From Rhodobacterales bacterium (lineage in GTDB: Bacteria; Pseudomonadota; Alphaproteobacteria; Rhodobacterales; Rhodobacteraceae): 64,000 nucleotides of DNA. The translations under genes and the position numbers were made by a program. The DNA lies in NCBI GenBank assembly GCA_002748265.1, contig PDRY01000012.1, forward strand, positions 248,001 through 312,000. Reading direction: 5' to 3'. How positions within the stretch are numbered: position 1 is the first letter of the stretch; the number at the start of each line of letters is the position of its first letter. This document shows positions 8,062 through 17,796 of this stretch, piece after piece. The notes under the pieces are model-generated. The model had not been told where the DNA came from, made no database searches, and saw nothing but the letters and a program-made list of their open reading frames with translations.

Positions 8062-9057
8062 TTACGCCACGGGGAGACGCAGACGGACCTTAAGCCCCTC
8101 GGGGTTCCAGTCGAAGTCGATCTCGCCTCCGACCCCGGCCAGCACGCGCGCGATGATCCGTGATCCGCCCGGCTGCGAGGGCGCCTGGACCATGGGGCCG
8201 CCTGCCTCCTGCCACGTCATGGTGGCGCGGTCGCCATCACGGCTCCACTGCACATCGACCGTGCCGCCGGACGCACCGAACGCGCCGTATTTCACAGAGT
8301 TGGTCGCCAGCTCGTGCAGGGACAGCGCAAGCGGGGTGACCACGCGGTTGCCGATGCCGAAATCCTCCGCAACCGTGACCTTCAGCTGACCCATTGGCCC
8401 TCCGGCATAGTGCCCCACGATCGCGGTGGTCAGCGTGGCCGCGAAAACGCGGGCCTCCAGATCGTCGGTGAGCGTGCGCAGATGCGCCTCGCCCAGGGCA
8501 TGAAGCCGCCCGGTGATCGCGCCGACAAACGCCTCCCGGTCGTCGAACTCGCGCGAGGTCAGCTTGATCATGGAGGACATGACGCCAATGACGTTGCGCA
8601 ACCGATGCAGGAACTCAGCCCGGGCCAGGCGCTGCGCCTCGTCTTCGGCGGCCCGCTGCGCGGTCACGTCCAGTTGAGAGCCGAACTGCAGCACGGTGTT
8701 GCCATTGTCATCCTTGACCGGCCCGATCTGCAGCGCATTGATGAAGGTCGAGCCATCCTTGCGATAATTCACGATCTCGACCGTGCCGACATCGCCGCTG
8801 GCAATGATCGCCCGGACCTGTTGCAGGCTCTCTTCGGTTGTGGCGGGGCCTTGCAGGAACCGGCAGTTGCGCCCCACCACCTCGGAGCGCTCAAAGCCCG
8901 TCAGCGCCAGAAAGGCATCATTGGCGAAGATGATCGGGGCATCCGCGACCGTCGGATCGCTGATGACCAGGGGCAGCCGCACCCTTTCGAGCAGCGTGTC
9001 GAGCGCCAGGTTGCCCATCTTGCGGCGCTTGAGGATGTCAGACAGCCGGTCGCCCAT
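8062..9057 (-). CDS. LOV-domain HWE-family sensor histidine kinase
   Basis: A soluble 331-residue blue-light sensor kinase. Residues 20-135 form a PAS/LOV domain containing the GRNCRFLQG signature, with Cys65 as the residue expected to form the flavin adduct. A kinase core follows: phospho-acceptor His151 in FLHRLRN, the LHELATNSVKYG ATP-binding box with Asn253, and W282-x-E284 in TWQEAGGP, which marks the HWE subclass. No transmembrane helix is present. No response regulator is adjacent, so it is an orphan kinase whose partner is elsewhere. The HWE class often feeds the PhyR general-stress pathway in alphaproteobacteria; for this protein that is inference. Confidence 0.93.
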   Translation of the reverse strand: MGDRLSDILKRRKMGNLALDTLLERVRLPLVISDPTVADAPIIFANDAFLALTGFERSEVVGRNCRFLQGPATTEESLQQVRAIIASGDVGTVEIVNYRKDGSTFINALQIGPVKDDNGNTVLQFGSQLDVTAQRAAEDEAQRLARAEFLHRLRNVIGVMSSMIKLTSREFDDREAFVGAITGRLHALGEAHLRTLTDDLEARVFAATLTTAIVGHYAGGPMGQLKVTVAEDFGIGNRVVTPLALSLHELATNSVKYGAFGASGGTVDVQWSRDGDRATMTWQEAGGPMVQAPSQPGGSRIIARVLAGVGGEIDFDWNPEGLKVRLRLPVA

Positions 9058-9275
9058 GCTGGTCCTTCCAGTAGAGTATTCGCGGGCGATTATCGGCCAA
9101 ACCTGCGGCGCGGCAATCTCCTATGCACCACCAGTAGCACAGTTTTTTCGGGTTCAAACTCCCCCTCGGCGCGCCAGGCACGGCACTGCGCATCGGCGCG
9201 ACCGTCGGCGCGCCCGCGCCCCGCACAGGACCACGGGGATTGATTTCCCCGCCCGCCGCCCGTACCCCGCGCGCC

Positions 9276-10049
9276 ATGCCCCGTTTTGCATTCCGCGTCG
9301 AATATGATGGCCGCCCCTATGTGGGCTGGCAACGCCAGACCGCCCTGCCCTCCGTGCAGGGCGCGATCGAGACCGCTTTGGCCCGTCTGGAGCCCGGCCC
9401 CCACACCATCGCCGCCGCCGGACGGACGGATGCGGGCGTGCACGCCACGGGGCAAGTGGCACAGGCCGATCTGCAAAAGGACTGGGATCCCTTCCGCCTG
9501 TCAGAGGCGCTAAATTTCCATCTCAAGCCCGAGCCGGTGGCGATCACCGCCTGCGCGCGGGTTCCCGATGACTGGCACGCGCGGTTTTCCGCCGTGGAGC
9601 GGTCCTATCGGTTTCGCCTGATCGCCCGGCGCGCGCCGCTGACGGTGGACAAGGGCCTGGCCTGGCGGGTGCCGTTCCATCTGGACCTTGCGCGGATGCG
9701 CGCGGGGGCAGAGAGGCTGCTGGGGCGGCATGACTTCACCACCTTCCGCTCCTCCATCTGCCAGGCTGACAGCCCGGTGCGCACGCTCGATCAGCTCGAC
9801 ATCGAAGAGCGCCCCACGCCGGGCGGGCAGGAATTCCTGTTCCACGTCCGGGCACGGTCCTTCCTGCACAACCAAGTGCGCTCCATGGTCGGCACGCTGG
9901 AGCGGGTGGGCGCGGGCACCTGGAGCGCCGATGACGTGACAGCGGCGCTCGAAGCCTGCGATCGCGCGGCCTGCGGCCCGGTAAGCCCACCGGATGGCCT
10001 GTCGCTGGTCGGTGTGCGCTATCCGGAGCCCCCTTTCCCGGACGCTTGA
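9276..10049 (+). CDS. truA: tRNA pseudouridine(38-40) synthase
   Basis: A 257-residue TruA that makes pseudouridine at positions 38-40 of the tRNA anticodon arm. The catalytic aspartate is Asp52 in the [14 protein letters not shown] motif, and the [13 protein letters not shown] block near the C-terminus is diagnostic. The ATG at 9276 is preferred over an in-frame start 36 bases upstream because the conserved protein begins [12 protein letters not shown]. The 217 bases before it, shared with the divergent LOV kinase gene, show nothing I recognise. The fmt/def genes often found nearby in relatives are absent. Confidence 0.96.
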   Translation: MPRFAFRVEYDGRPYVGWQRQTALPSVQGAIETALARLEPGPHTIAAAGRTDAGVHATGQVAQADLQKDWDPFRLSEALNFHLKPEPVAITACARVPDDWHARFSAVERSYRFRLIARRAPLTVDKGLAWRVPFHLDLARMRAGAERLLGRHDFTTFRSSICQADSPVRTLDQLDIEERPTPGGQEFLFHVRARSFLHNQVRSMVGTLERVGAGTWSADDVTAALEACDRAACGPVSPPDGLSLVGVRYPEPPFPDA

Positions 10050-10184
10050 CGCCGCTGCCCGGCCACATGGCGTGGCGACTGCGCGACTTTTCGCAATATC
10101 TGGCATGCGCGCGCCATCTTGCCCATTTTCATGCCCCCCCGCAGCCTATAGGGTTCGGGCAGAAACCTCCGAGGGCGGGAGATC

Positions 10185-11993
10185 ATGCATCGCAGCTTAT
10201 CAGCACGCATCGTAGGCGCCGCGCTCGGCCTGATGATCCTGGGCCCCTGGGCGGTGGTCTCACGCGGGCAGGATGTCACGCTCACCCTGCCCGAGGGCGA
10301 CGGCGGGCTGAGAGATACGCTCAACGCCGCCTCGCTGATCCTCGCGCTTGATGACGAAGGGCCGCAGACGGCGCAGGACTTCACCGCCGCCGCGCGCGCC
10401 GATTACCGGCGCCTTCTGACCGGGCTCTACCGCGAGGGCTATTTCGGCGGCACCGTGTCGATCAAGCTGGACGGGCGCGAAGCGGCGGCGATCCCGCCAC
10501 TGGATGCGCCATCGCGCATCGACGCGATCAATATCGACGTCGATCCGGGGCCGGTGTTTTCCTTCGGCTCTCTTGCCGTGTCCCCCCTGCCCCCCGGCAC
10601 CGCCCTGCCCGCAGGCTTCGCCGCCGGAGAGCCCGCCCGCGCCCGCCTGGTGCAGGACGCAGCAGAAACAGGCGTGAAGGCCTGGCGGTCCCATGGCCAC
10701 GCCAAGGCGAAAGTCGGCAGCCAGGACATCATCGCCCGCCATGCCGAGCGCGCCCTGGACGTGCAGCTGGCATTGGACCCAGGCCCCCGCTTGTCGTTCG
10801 GGCCGCTCATCATCACCGGCAATGAAGCGGTGCGCACCGAGCGCATCCGCGCCATCGCCGGCCTGCCCGAGGGCGAGACTTTCGATCCCGAAATCCTCAA
10901 GCTGGTGTCAAACCGGCTGCGCCGCACTGGCACGTTCCGGTCCGTGTCGCTGGTGGAGGCCGACCAATACACCCCCGATCTGCGCCTGCCGATCGAAGTC
11001 CAGATCGAAGAGCGCGCCCCCCGCCGGATCGGGGCAGGGCTGGAGTATTCGAACACCGAAGGGCTTAACCTGTCGGCCTACTGGCTGCACCGCAACCTTC
11101 TGGGCGGCGCGGAGCGGTTCCGCGTCGAAGGCGAGATCAGCCAGATCACGTCGTCGGGGGACGGGATCGACTACGCTCTGGGCACCAGCTTTGAACGCCC
11201 GGCCACCTTCGGCCCTGAAAACACGCTGAAAGTCGCGCTAGAGGCCTCCTATCTGGACGATCCGGGCTACAAGCTGAAAGTGCTGGACCTTGAGGCCGGG
11301 CTGTCGCGGATCGTGGATGAGGATTTCACCATCTCTGCGGGTGTCGGGCTTCTTTGGGGTGAGGTCGAGGACGATCTGGGCAAGCGCGACTACGCGCTTT
11401 TGACGCTGCCAGTGGAATCGTCCCTGGACAAGCGCGATGACCAGATGGATCCGACGCGCGGATATTACCTGCAGGCCCGCGTGGTGCCCTTCGTGGGACT
11501 GTCCGGCAGCCAGAGCGGGATGCAGGCCAAGGGCGATTTTCGCGCCTATCGCAGCTTTGGCACGACCCGCACCGTGACGCTGGCCGGGCGGCTGCAACTG
11601 GGCACGCTGATTGGCCCCGATGCCACGGATGCGCCTGCGGATTTCCTGTTCTTCTCGGGCGGCGGCGGAACCGTGCGGGGGCGCGCCTATCAGTCGCTGG
11701 GCCAGACCCTTCCGGGCGGAGAGAAAATCGGCGGGCGATCCTTTGTCGGCGGCTCGGTCGAGGCGCGGGTGCAGGTGCGTGACAAGATCGGGGTCGTGGG
11801 GTTCTACGATGTCGGCGTGATCAGCGACGATCCCGTGCCGGGCCGAAACGGCGCAAGCCATGCGGGTGCCGGGATCGGTGTGCGCTATGACACCCGGCTG
11901 GGCCCGATCCGTCTGGACGTGGCGACCCCGGTGGGTGACGACGATGCGTTCAGCGATGTCCAGTTCTACATCGGCATAGGGCAAGCGTTTTGA
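10185..11993 (+). CDS. tamA: TamA outer-membrane translocation/assembly protein
   Basis: A 602-residue Omp85-family protein. A signal peptide occupies about the first 29 residues. POTRA domains follow to about residue 270, and the remaining half is a 16-strand beta barrel that includes the FFSGGGGTVRGRAYQSLG segment typical of Omp85 proteins. It ends in phenylalanine (IGIGQAF), as expected for BAM recognition. TamA works with the inner-membrane-anchored TamB in inserting certain outer-membrane proteins and in lipid traffic between membranes. Its stop codon overlaps the tamB start (TTGA), so the two are coupled. Confidence 0.93.
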   Translation: MHRSLSARIVGAALGLMILGPWAVVSRGQDVTLTLPEGDGGLRDTLNAASLILALDDEGPQTAQDFTAAARADYRRLLTGLYREGYFGGTVSIKLDGREAAAIPPLDAPSRIDAINIDVDPGPVFSFGSLAVSPLPPGTALPAGFAAGEPARARLVQDAAETGVKAWRSHGHAKAKVGSQDIIARHAERALDVQLALDPGPRLSFGPLIITGNEAVRTERIRAIAGLPEGETFDPEILKLVSNRLRRTGTFRSVSLVEADQYTPDLRLPIEVQIEERAPRRIGAGLEYSNTEGLNLSAYWLHRNLLGGAERFRVEGEISQITSSGDGIDYALGTSFERPATFGPENTLKVALEASYLDDPGYKLKVLDLEAGLSRIVDEDFTISAGVGLLWGEVEDDLGKRDYALLTLPVESSLDKRDDQMDPTRGYYLQARVVPFVGLSGSQSGMQAKGDFRAYRSFGTTRTVTLAGRLQLGTLIGPDATDAPADFLFFSGGGGTVRGRAYQSLGQTLPGGEKIGGRSFVGGSVEARVQVRDKIGVVGFYDVGVISDDPVPGRNGASHAGAGIGVRYDTRLGPIRLDVATPVGDDDAFSDVQFYIGIGQAF

Positions 11994-14900
11994 ACCGGCT
12001 TCGCTCCTCTTTGATGTGCGCCGCTTTGGCGGCGCCGCTGCCGTCCGCTGTGATCGCGCAAGACAGCGCGCAGATCGCGGAAGACAAGGGCCTCATCACC
12101 AGTTTCCTGGAAGACAAGCTGAGCAATGTCAGCCGCTCGGTCACCATCGAAGGGTTTGAGGGCGCACTGTCGTCCGAGGCCAGCATCGACCGGCTGACCA
12201 TCGCCGACCGCGAGGGCGATTGGCTGGTGATGGAGGATCTGGTGCTGTCTTGGACCCGGTCGGCGCTCCTGCGCGGGCGCGTCGATGTGGAGCAGCTCTC
12301 GGCCGGGCGCATCGCACTCCTGCGTCCGCCGGTGCCCGACCCGTCGGCGCCTGCCGCCGAAGCCCGGGCTCTCAAATTGCCAGAGCTGCCCGTCTCCATC
12401 GAGATCGGAGACATCGCTGCGGACCGGATCGAGCTGGGCCCCGATTTCCTCGGAGAGCCCGTGACGGTGCAGGTCTATGGCGATGTGTCGCTCAAAAGCG
12501 GCGCGCTCGACACCACGGTCAACGCGATCCGGCTGGACGACAAAACCGGGCAGTTCATCATTGATCTGGATTTTGCCGAAAGCGACGGCGTGCTCGCGCT
12601 GACCGTTCTGGCGGATGAGGGCCCCGATGGGATCGCCGCGCGGGTGCTGGACCTGCCGGGTCGCCCTTCGGTGCGGCTGTCGCTGGACGGGCTGGCGCCG
12701 ATCAACGATTTCACCGCCGATATTTCACTGGAGACAGACGACACGCCCCGCTTGTCCGGCGCGGTGACCCTTCAGCGGTCCGAGCCAGTCGGCGACGCCC
12801 CCGCCGCCCAGCGGGTGGAGCTGGATCTGGGCGGGGATATCAGCCCGCTCTTCGCCGGAGAGTATGGCGCGTTTTTCGGGGATGACACGCGGCTTCGGGC
12901 CAGTGCCGGGCAGCGCGCGGATGGCAGCCTTTCTCTGGATCGCCTCAGCCTCAGCTCGCAGGCGCTGAACCTGACCGGCACAGCGCTGATTGGCGCGGAT
13001 GGCTGGCCGGAGCGATTCTCGGCCACGGGCGCGATCACCCCGCGTGAGGGCGCGCCGGTGCTGCTGCCGATCAAGGGCCAGCCCACCACCGTGGACGGGA
13101 TGGACTTCGCCGTTGGTTATGACAGCGCGCAATCGCCGGATTGGACCGCCGATTTCGCCCTGGAGGGGCTGGCGCGCGAAGGGCTGCGGATCCCGCAGAC
13201 CAAGATCACCGGCGGCGGGCAGATCACGCCCCCGGCAGAGGGCGCCACAGCCCGCTGGTCGCTGGGGCTGGACTACGCCGCCACGGGGATCGAGCTGGCC
13301 AAGGACGGGCTGGCCGAGGCTTTGGGCGATGCCGTATCGGGCCGGATCGAGGCGCATGGCGCCGAGCAGACACCAACCAAGATCGACCGGATCACACTAC
13401 AGGGCCCCGGTCTCGAGGCCGAGGCCCGCGCCACCATCCAAGGCGCCGATGGCGGATATGAAACCCACGCCGAAGCCCGCCTGAGCGCGCAGACCTTAAG
13501 CCGCTTTTCCGGGCTGGCCGGGCGCGATCTGCGCGGGAGCGCGGAGCTCGACATCACGGCGAATATCGCCCCGCAGGCCCCCCGCACGGAGCTGATCGTG
13601 TCCGGCTCCACCCGCGATCTTGGCCTTGGGCTGGACGATTTGGACAAGCTGCTGACCGGAGACGGCCTGATCCGCATTGAGGCGGAGCGCGACGATACCG
13701 GCACGCGGCTGACCACCCTCGATATCCACACCGACCACGCTAAGATCGACGCCCGCGCCAATCTGGAGGAGGGCAGCACCGAAGCCCTCCTGATCGCCGC
13801 CATCCCGAACGCCGCGCTGCTCTCCCCCGATCTGGAGGGCGAGGCGCGGATCACCGCGACGCTGGCCAAGGGAGAGACGCAAGTCACCGTTGTCGATGTC
13901 GCGGCCAACCTGCCCGACGGCACGGCCCGCATCGGCGCCAATATCGGCCCGGTGGAGCGCGATTATCAAACCGCGCTTGAGGCGGAGCTCGATCTGCACG
14001 ATCTGGCCAGCTACGCCGATCTTCTGGGCCGCGACCTGAACGGAAGCGCCAAGGGCACGCTCAGTGGCAGCATCGGCCCCCTGACCAAGGCGGGCGATCT
14101 GACCCTGAAGTTCGCCACGAAGGACCTGACCATCGGAGAGGCGCGGATCGACCCGCTGCTCCACGGCGCGGGGCAGCTTGATACGCGCGTTCAGCGCGAC
14201 GAGGCGGGCGCGATCACCGTTGAACGGTTCAGCCTGACCACCGACGAAGTCAGCGCAAGCGGCGCGGGCCAAGTCGCCAAGGGCGCCGCCGTGGCGCGGT
14301 TTGACGCCCGGCTGCGCGACGCCGCCGTGCTGGCGCCAGAGCTGTCCGGTCCGATGACCCTCTCTGGCACGGCCGATCAGGATGCCGATGGCCGCACCGT
14401 GGTCGATATGCGCGCCTCGGGGCCCGGGTTTAATCTGACGGGCAACGCTATAGCGCCCCGGAACGTGACCGAGGCGCCCACGCAGTTCGATCTGAGTGCG
14501 CGGGTGGATGATCTGTCCGATTACAGCGCCCTGGCCGGGCGCGATCTGGCTGGCGCGGCGCGTGCCGACCTCAAGGGCTCTGTCACGCCGGGCACAGGCG
14601 TGTTCGACGCCACCGTCGAGGCCAAGACCCGCGATCTGCGGCTGGAGATCGACAAGATCGACGCCCTTTTAGCCGGTGCGAGCGCCATCAACGGACAGGT
14701 GCAGCGCCGCGCCAATGGCGATCTGCTGATCGAGGGACTGGACGTGGAAACGCCCCAGGCCCGCGCGCAAGGCCGGGCCGAGTTGGCGCAGGGCAATGTC
14801 TTTGCCGATCTGTCGGCCCGGGTGGAGCAGATGGCGCTCCTTGTGCCCGGGTTGAACGGCCCGGCAGAAGCGACGCTGACCAGCGAAGACAAGGGCGAGG

Positions 14901-16813
14901 GCAAGACCGACCTGATCCTGTCGGGCCGCGGGCCCGGAATGACGGTCCAGGGCCGCGCGCAGGTGGACAGCGGCGATGCCGCCCTGCCCGCGGCGTTCAA
15001 TGTCACCGCCGTGGCCGGGCGTCTATCGGATCTGCGCAGCCTGATCGGGCAGCCGGTGTCGGGCAGCCTGCGGGTGGATGCGGTGGGCACCGCGTCCCTG
15101 CGGGACGCCACCGGTGCGGCGGATGTCACCGCCAGCACATCCGATCTGGGCATCGGCACCCCGATCGCGGACCGCATCCTGCGCGGCGCCGGGCGGCTGA
15201 CGGGCCGTGTGGCCCGTGACGGCAGCGGCAAGATCACGGCGCGCGGGCTGGATCTTCTGTTCCCCAATCTGCGCGGCAGCGGCAATGGGACGGTGGCGCC
15301 CGGCGGCGGCGTATCAGCGGATTTCGAAGCCCGGCTGGCGGATATTGCTCTTATCAATGACAAGCTGACCGGCCCGCTCACCGCGACAGGAACGGCCCGG
15401 CAAAGCGGGAACGGCAGCGACGTGAATGTGACCCTGGGCGGCCCGGGCGACAGCTCTGCCCGCATTGTGGGGCGGATCGGAAACAACGGTCAGATGGCCC
15501 TGACCGCAGATGGACAACTGCCCCTGGCAGCGGCCAACCCCTACATCGCACCGCGCTCTGTCGAAGGGCCATTGCGCTTCGATCTGGCGGTGAATGGTCC
15601 GGCGGCGTTGTCCTCGGTGACCGGGACATTGTCGGTCGAAGACGCCCGTTTCGCGGAACCCCAAAGCGGCGAGGCGCTTGAAGGGATCTCCGGGCAGGCG
15701 CGCCTGGCAGCGGGGCGCCTTGCTGTTGATCTGAGGGCCGCGCCACCGCGCGGCGGCACCATAGCGCTGACCGGCGGCATTGGGCTCTCCGGTAACCTGC
15801 CCGCCGACCTGGCGTTGAACGCCGACGACATCGTGCTTCGTGATCCGACACTCTACGAGACGACCGTGGACGGCGCGCTGACCATGCGCGGCCCGCTGCG
15901 CGGCGGCGCGTTGATCGCCGGGCAGATCGACCTGGACCGGACGGAAATCCGCGTTCCATCCTCGGCGATCGGATCGCTGGGCGCGCTGCCCGAAGTGCGA
16001 CACGTCGGCTCCCCGCCACCCGTGCGGCTAACGCTGGATCGGGCGGGCCTGTCCACCGGTGGCATCGACAAACGCCGGGGCGGCGACGCCAATGGCGACG
16101 GTGCCAGACGGGCCACTGTCTTCCCGCTCGACATCACTGTGTCGGCCCCGGCGCGGGTCTTCGTGCGCGGACGCGGGCTGGATGCCGAGCTGGGCGGCTC
16201 CATGCGGCTGGGCGGCACCAGCCGGAACGTGATCCCCTCTGGCCGGTTCGAACTGGTCCGGGGCCGGATCGACATCTTGCAACAGCGGTTCGACCTGACC
16301 GAAGGCTACGCCACGCTGGAGGGCGATTTTTCACCCTATATCCGGCTGGTCGCCACCACAGACACCGATAGCGGCAGCGCGTCGATCATCCTGGAGGGCG
16401 ACGCCTCGGAGCCCGAGATCAGCTTTGCCTCACAGCCGGAGCTGCCCGAGGACGAGGTTCTGTCCCGCCTGATCTTCGGCCGCGATCTGTCTGCGCTGAC
16501 GCCGCTTCAGGCGGTGCAACTGGCGGCGGCGGTGAACACACTGGCCGGGCGGGGCAATGGCGGGCTTGTCGGCCAGCTGCGCGACAGCGTTGGACTGGAC
16601 GATCTGGACATCACCACGAGCGAGACAGGCAACACATCCCTGCGCGCGGGCAAATACCTGACCGATAATCTCTACACCGACGTCACCGTGGAGAGCGACG
16701 GCACCAGCCGGATCGACCTGAACCTGGACGTGAGCAAGAACCTGACCGTGCGGGGCGGATCATCGACGGATGGCGAAAGCAGCGTCGGGATCTTCTTCGA
16801 AAGGGATTACTGA
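11990..16813 (+). CDS. tamB: TamB-family translocation/assembly protein
   Basis: A very long (1607-residue) periplasm-spanning protein of the AsmA-like TamB family. An N-terminal hydrophobic anchor/signal (about residues 1-23) is followed by many degenerate repeats of alternating hydrophobic strands, expected to form a lipid-conducting beta taco, and by the conserved DUF490 region in the last 350 residues (FVRGRGLDAELGG, then DDLDITTSETG). The TTG at 11990 overlaps the tamA stop by four bases; an ATG at codon 9 is the alternative but would shorten the signal. It ends 10 bases from the convergent speB stop, with no terminator between. Confidence 0.92.
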   Translation: MNRLRSSLMCAALAAPLPSAVIAQDSAQIAEDKGLITSFLEDKLSNVSRSVTIEGFEGALSSEASIDRLTIADREGDWLVMEDLVLSWTRSALLRGRVDVEQLSAGRIALLRPPVPDPSAPAAEARALKLPELPVSIEIGDIAADRIELGPDFLGEPVTVQVYGDVSLKSGALDTTVNAIRLDDKTGQFIIDLDFAESDGVLALTVLADEGPDGIAARVLDLPGRPSVRLSLDGLAPINDFTADISLETDDTPRLSGAVTLQRSEPVGDAPAAQRVELDLGGDISPLFAGEYGAFFGDDTRLRASAGQRADGSLSLDRLSLSSQALNLTGTALIGADGWPERFSATGAITPREGAPVLLPIKGQPTTVDGMDFAVGYDSAQSPDWTADFALEGLAREGLRIPQTKITGGGQITPPAEGATARWSLGLDYAATGIELAKDGLAEALGDAVSGRIEAHGAEQTPTKIDRITLQGPGLEAEARATIQGADGGYETHAEARLSAQTLSRFSGLAGRDLRGSAELDITANIAPQAPRTELIVSGSTRDLGLGLDDLDKLLTGDGLIRIEAERDDTGTRLTTLDIHTDHAKIDARANLEEGSTEALLIAAIPNAALLSPDLEGEARITATLAKGETQVTVVDVAANLPDGTARIGANIGPVERDYQTALEAELDLHDLASYADLLGRDLNGSAKGTLSGSIGPLTKAGDLTLKFATKDLTIGEARIDPLLHGAGQLDTRVQRDEAGAITVERFSLTTDEVSASGAGQVAKGAAVARFDARLRDAAVLAPELSGPMTLSGTADQDADGRTVVDMRASGPGFNLTGNAIAPRNVTEAPTQFDLSARVDDLSDYSALAGRDLAGAARADLKGSVTPGTGVFDATVEAKTRDLRLEIDKIDALLAGASAINGQVQRRANGDLLIEGLDVETPQARAQGRAELAQGNVFADLSARVEQMALLVPGLNGPAEATLTSEDKGEGKTDLILSGRGPGMTVQGRAQVDSGDAALPAAFNVTAVAGRLSDLRSLIGQPVSGSLRVDAVGTASLRDATGAADVTASTSDLGIGTPIADRILRGAGRLTGRVARDGSGKITARGLDLLFPNLRGSGNGTVAPGGGVSADFEARLADIALINDKLTGPLTATGTARQSGNGSDVNVTLGGPGDSSARIVGRIGNNGQMALTADGQLPLAAANPYIAPRSVEGPLRFDLAVNGPAALSSVTGTLSVEDARFAEPQSGEALEGISGQARLAAGRLAVDLRAAPPRGGTIALTGGIGLSGNLPADLALNADDIVLRDPTLYETTVDGALTMRGPLRGGALIAGQIDLDRTEIRVPSSAIGSLGALPEVRHVGSPPPVRLTLDRAGLSTGGIDKRRGGDANGDGARRATVFPLDITVSAPARVFVRGRGLDAELGGSMRLGGTSRNVIPSGRFELVRGRIDILQQRFDLTEGYATLEGDFSPYIRLVATTDTDSGSASIILEGDASEPEISFASQPELPEDEVLSRLIFGRDLSALTPLQAVQLAAAVNTLAGRGNGGLVGQLRDSVGLDDLDITTSETGNTSLRAGKYLTDNLYTDVTVESDGTSRIDLNLDVSKNLTVRGGSSTDGESSVGIFFERDY

Positions 16814-16823
16814 GAGGCCCGCC

Positions 16824-17777
16824 TCAGCCGCGCTTCACCCCTGGCAGGGCACACAGCATCTCATAGAGATAGTTCGCCGCGATCACGGCGGTGTTGCCAG
16901 TGGGATCATAAGGCGGAGAGACCTCAACAAGGTCGGCTCCAACAAGGTTGAGCCCTGCGCAGCCGCGAATGATCTCGAGCCCCTGCAAAGTCGTCAGCCC
17001 GCCGACCTCGACCGTGCCGGTGCCGGGGGCGAAGCCGGGGTCAAGGCTGTCGATGTCGAAGCTCAGATAGACCGGCGCCTCCCCGATTTGGGCGCGGATG
17101 TCGTCCATCAGCGGCGCAAGCGAGCGGTGCCAGCACTCTTCGGCCTGGATGCAGGTCCAACCCTGCTTGCGGCCCCAGTCGAAATCGTCGGGGCTGTAAC
17201 CGGTCCCGCGGATGCCGATCTGGAACACCTTGTCGTTTTGCAAAGCGCCCTCTTCCCAGGCCCGGCGGAACGGGCAGCCATGGGCTTCGGCTTCTCCGAA
17301 CATGTGCTCATTGGTGTCAGAATGGGCGTCCACATGGATCAGAGCCACGGGGCCATGCGCTTCAGCCATGGCGCGCAGGATCGGCCAGGTCAGCGTGTGG
17401 TCTCCGCCGAGCGTGAGTGGGATCGCCCCGTGGGCCAAGATGCCCCGGTAGTGATCCGCGATAATGGCGACCGATTTCTTCAGATCGAAGAGATTGATCG
17501 GCACATCGCCAATATCCGCCACCTGAAGGCTCTCAAACGGCGCCGCGCGCGTGGCCATATTGTAGGGCCGCAGCATCCGGCTTTCGTCCCGGATCTGGCG
17601 CGGCCCCAGCCGGGTGCCGGGCCGGTTGGAGGTGCCGATATCCATGGGGATGCCGACAAAGCAGGCGTCCAGCCCTTCGGCGGATGCCGCTTCGGGCAAG
17701 CGCATCATCGTCGCCGGCCCGCCGGTGCGGGGCATGGCATTGCCGCCAAGCGGCTGGTTGAACCCGTTCGTTGCCAT
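16824..17777 (-). CDS. speB: Agmatinase-family ureohydrolase
   Basis: A 317-residue arginase/agmatinase-fold enzyme. The binuclear manganese ligands are visible: His127 in LGGDHT, D150-A-H152-S-D154, and the SFDIDSLDP block. It removes urea from a guanidino compound. Agmatine is the usual family substrate, but guanidinobutyrate or related compounds cannot be excluded from sequence. GGGGCAGGGC precedes the ATG. It starts 19 bases after the oppDF stop on the same strand, so it is probably the last gene of the oligopeptide transporter operon, suggesting import of arginine-derived material. Confidence 0.88.
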   Translation of the reverse strand: MATNGFNQPLGGNAMPRTGGPATMMRLPEAASAEGLDACFVGIPMDIGTSNRPGTRLGPRQIRDESRMLRPYNMATRAAPFESLQVADIGDVPINLFDLKKSVAIIADHYRGILAHGAIPLTLGGDHTLTWPILRAMAEAHGPVALIHVDAHSDTNEHMFGEAEAHGCPFRRAWEEGALQNDKVFQIGIRGTGYSPDDFDWGRKQGWTCIQAEECWHRSLAPLMDDIRAQIGEAPVYLSFDIDSLDPGFAPGTGTVEVGGLTTLQGLEIIRGCAGLNLVGADLVEVSPPYDPTGNTAVIAANYLYEMLCALPGVKRG

Positions 17778-17796
17778 GCCCTGCCCCTTTTCGTGC

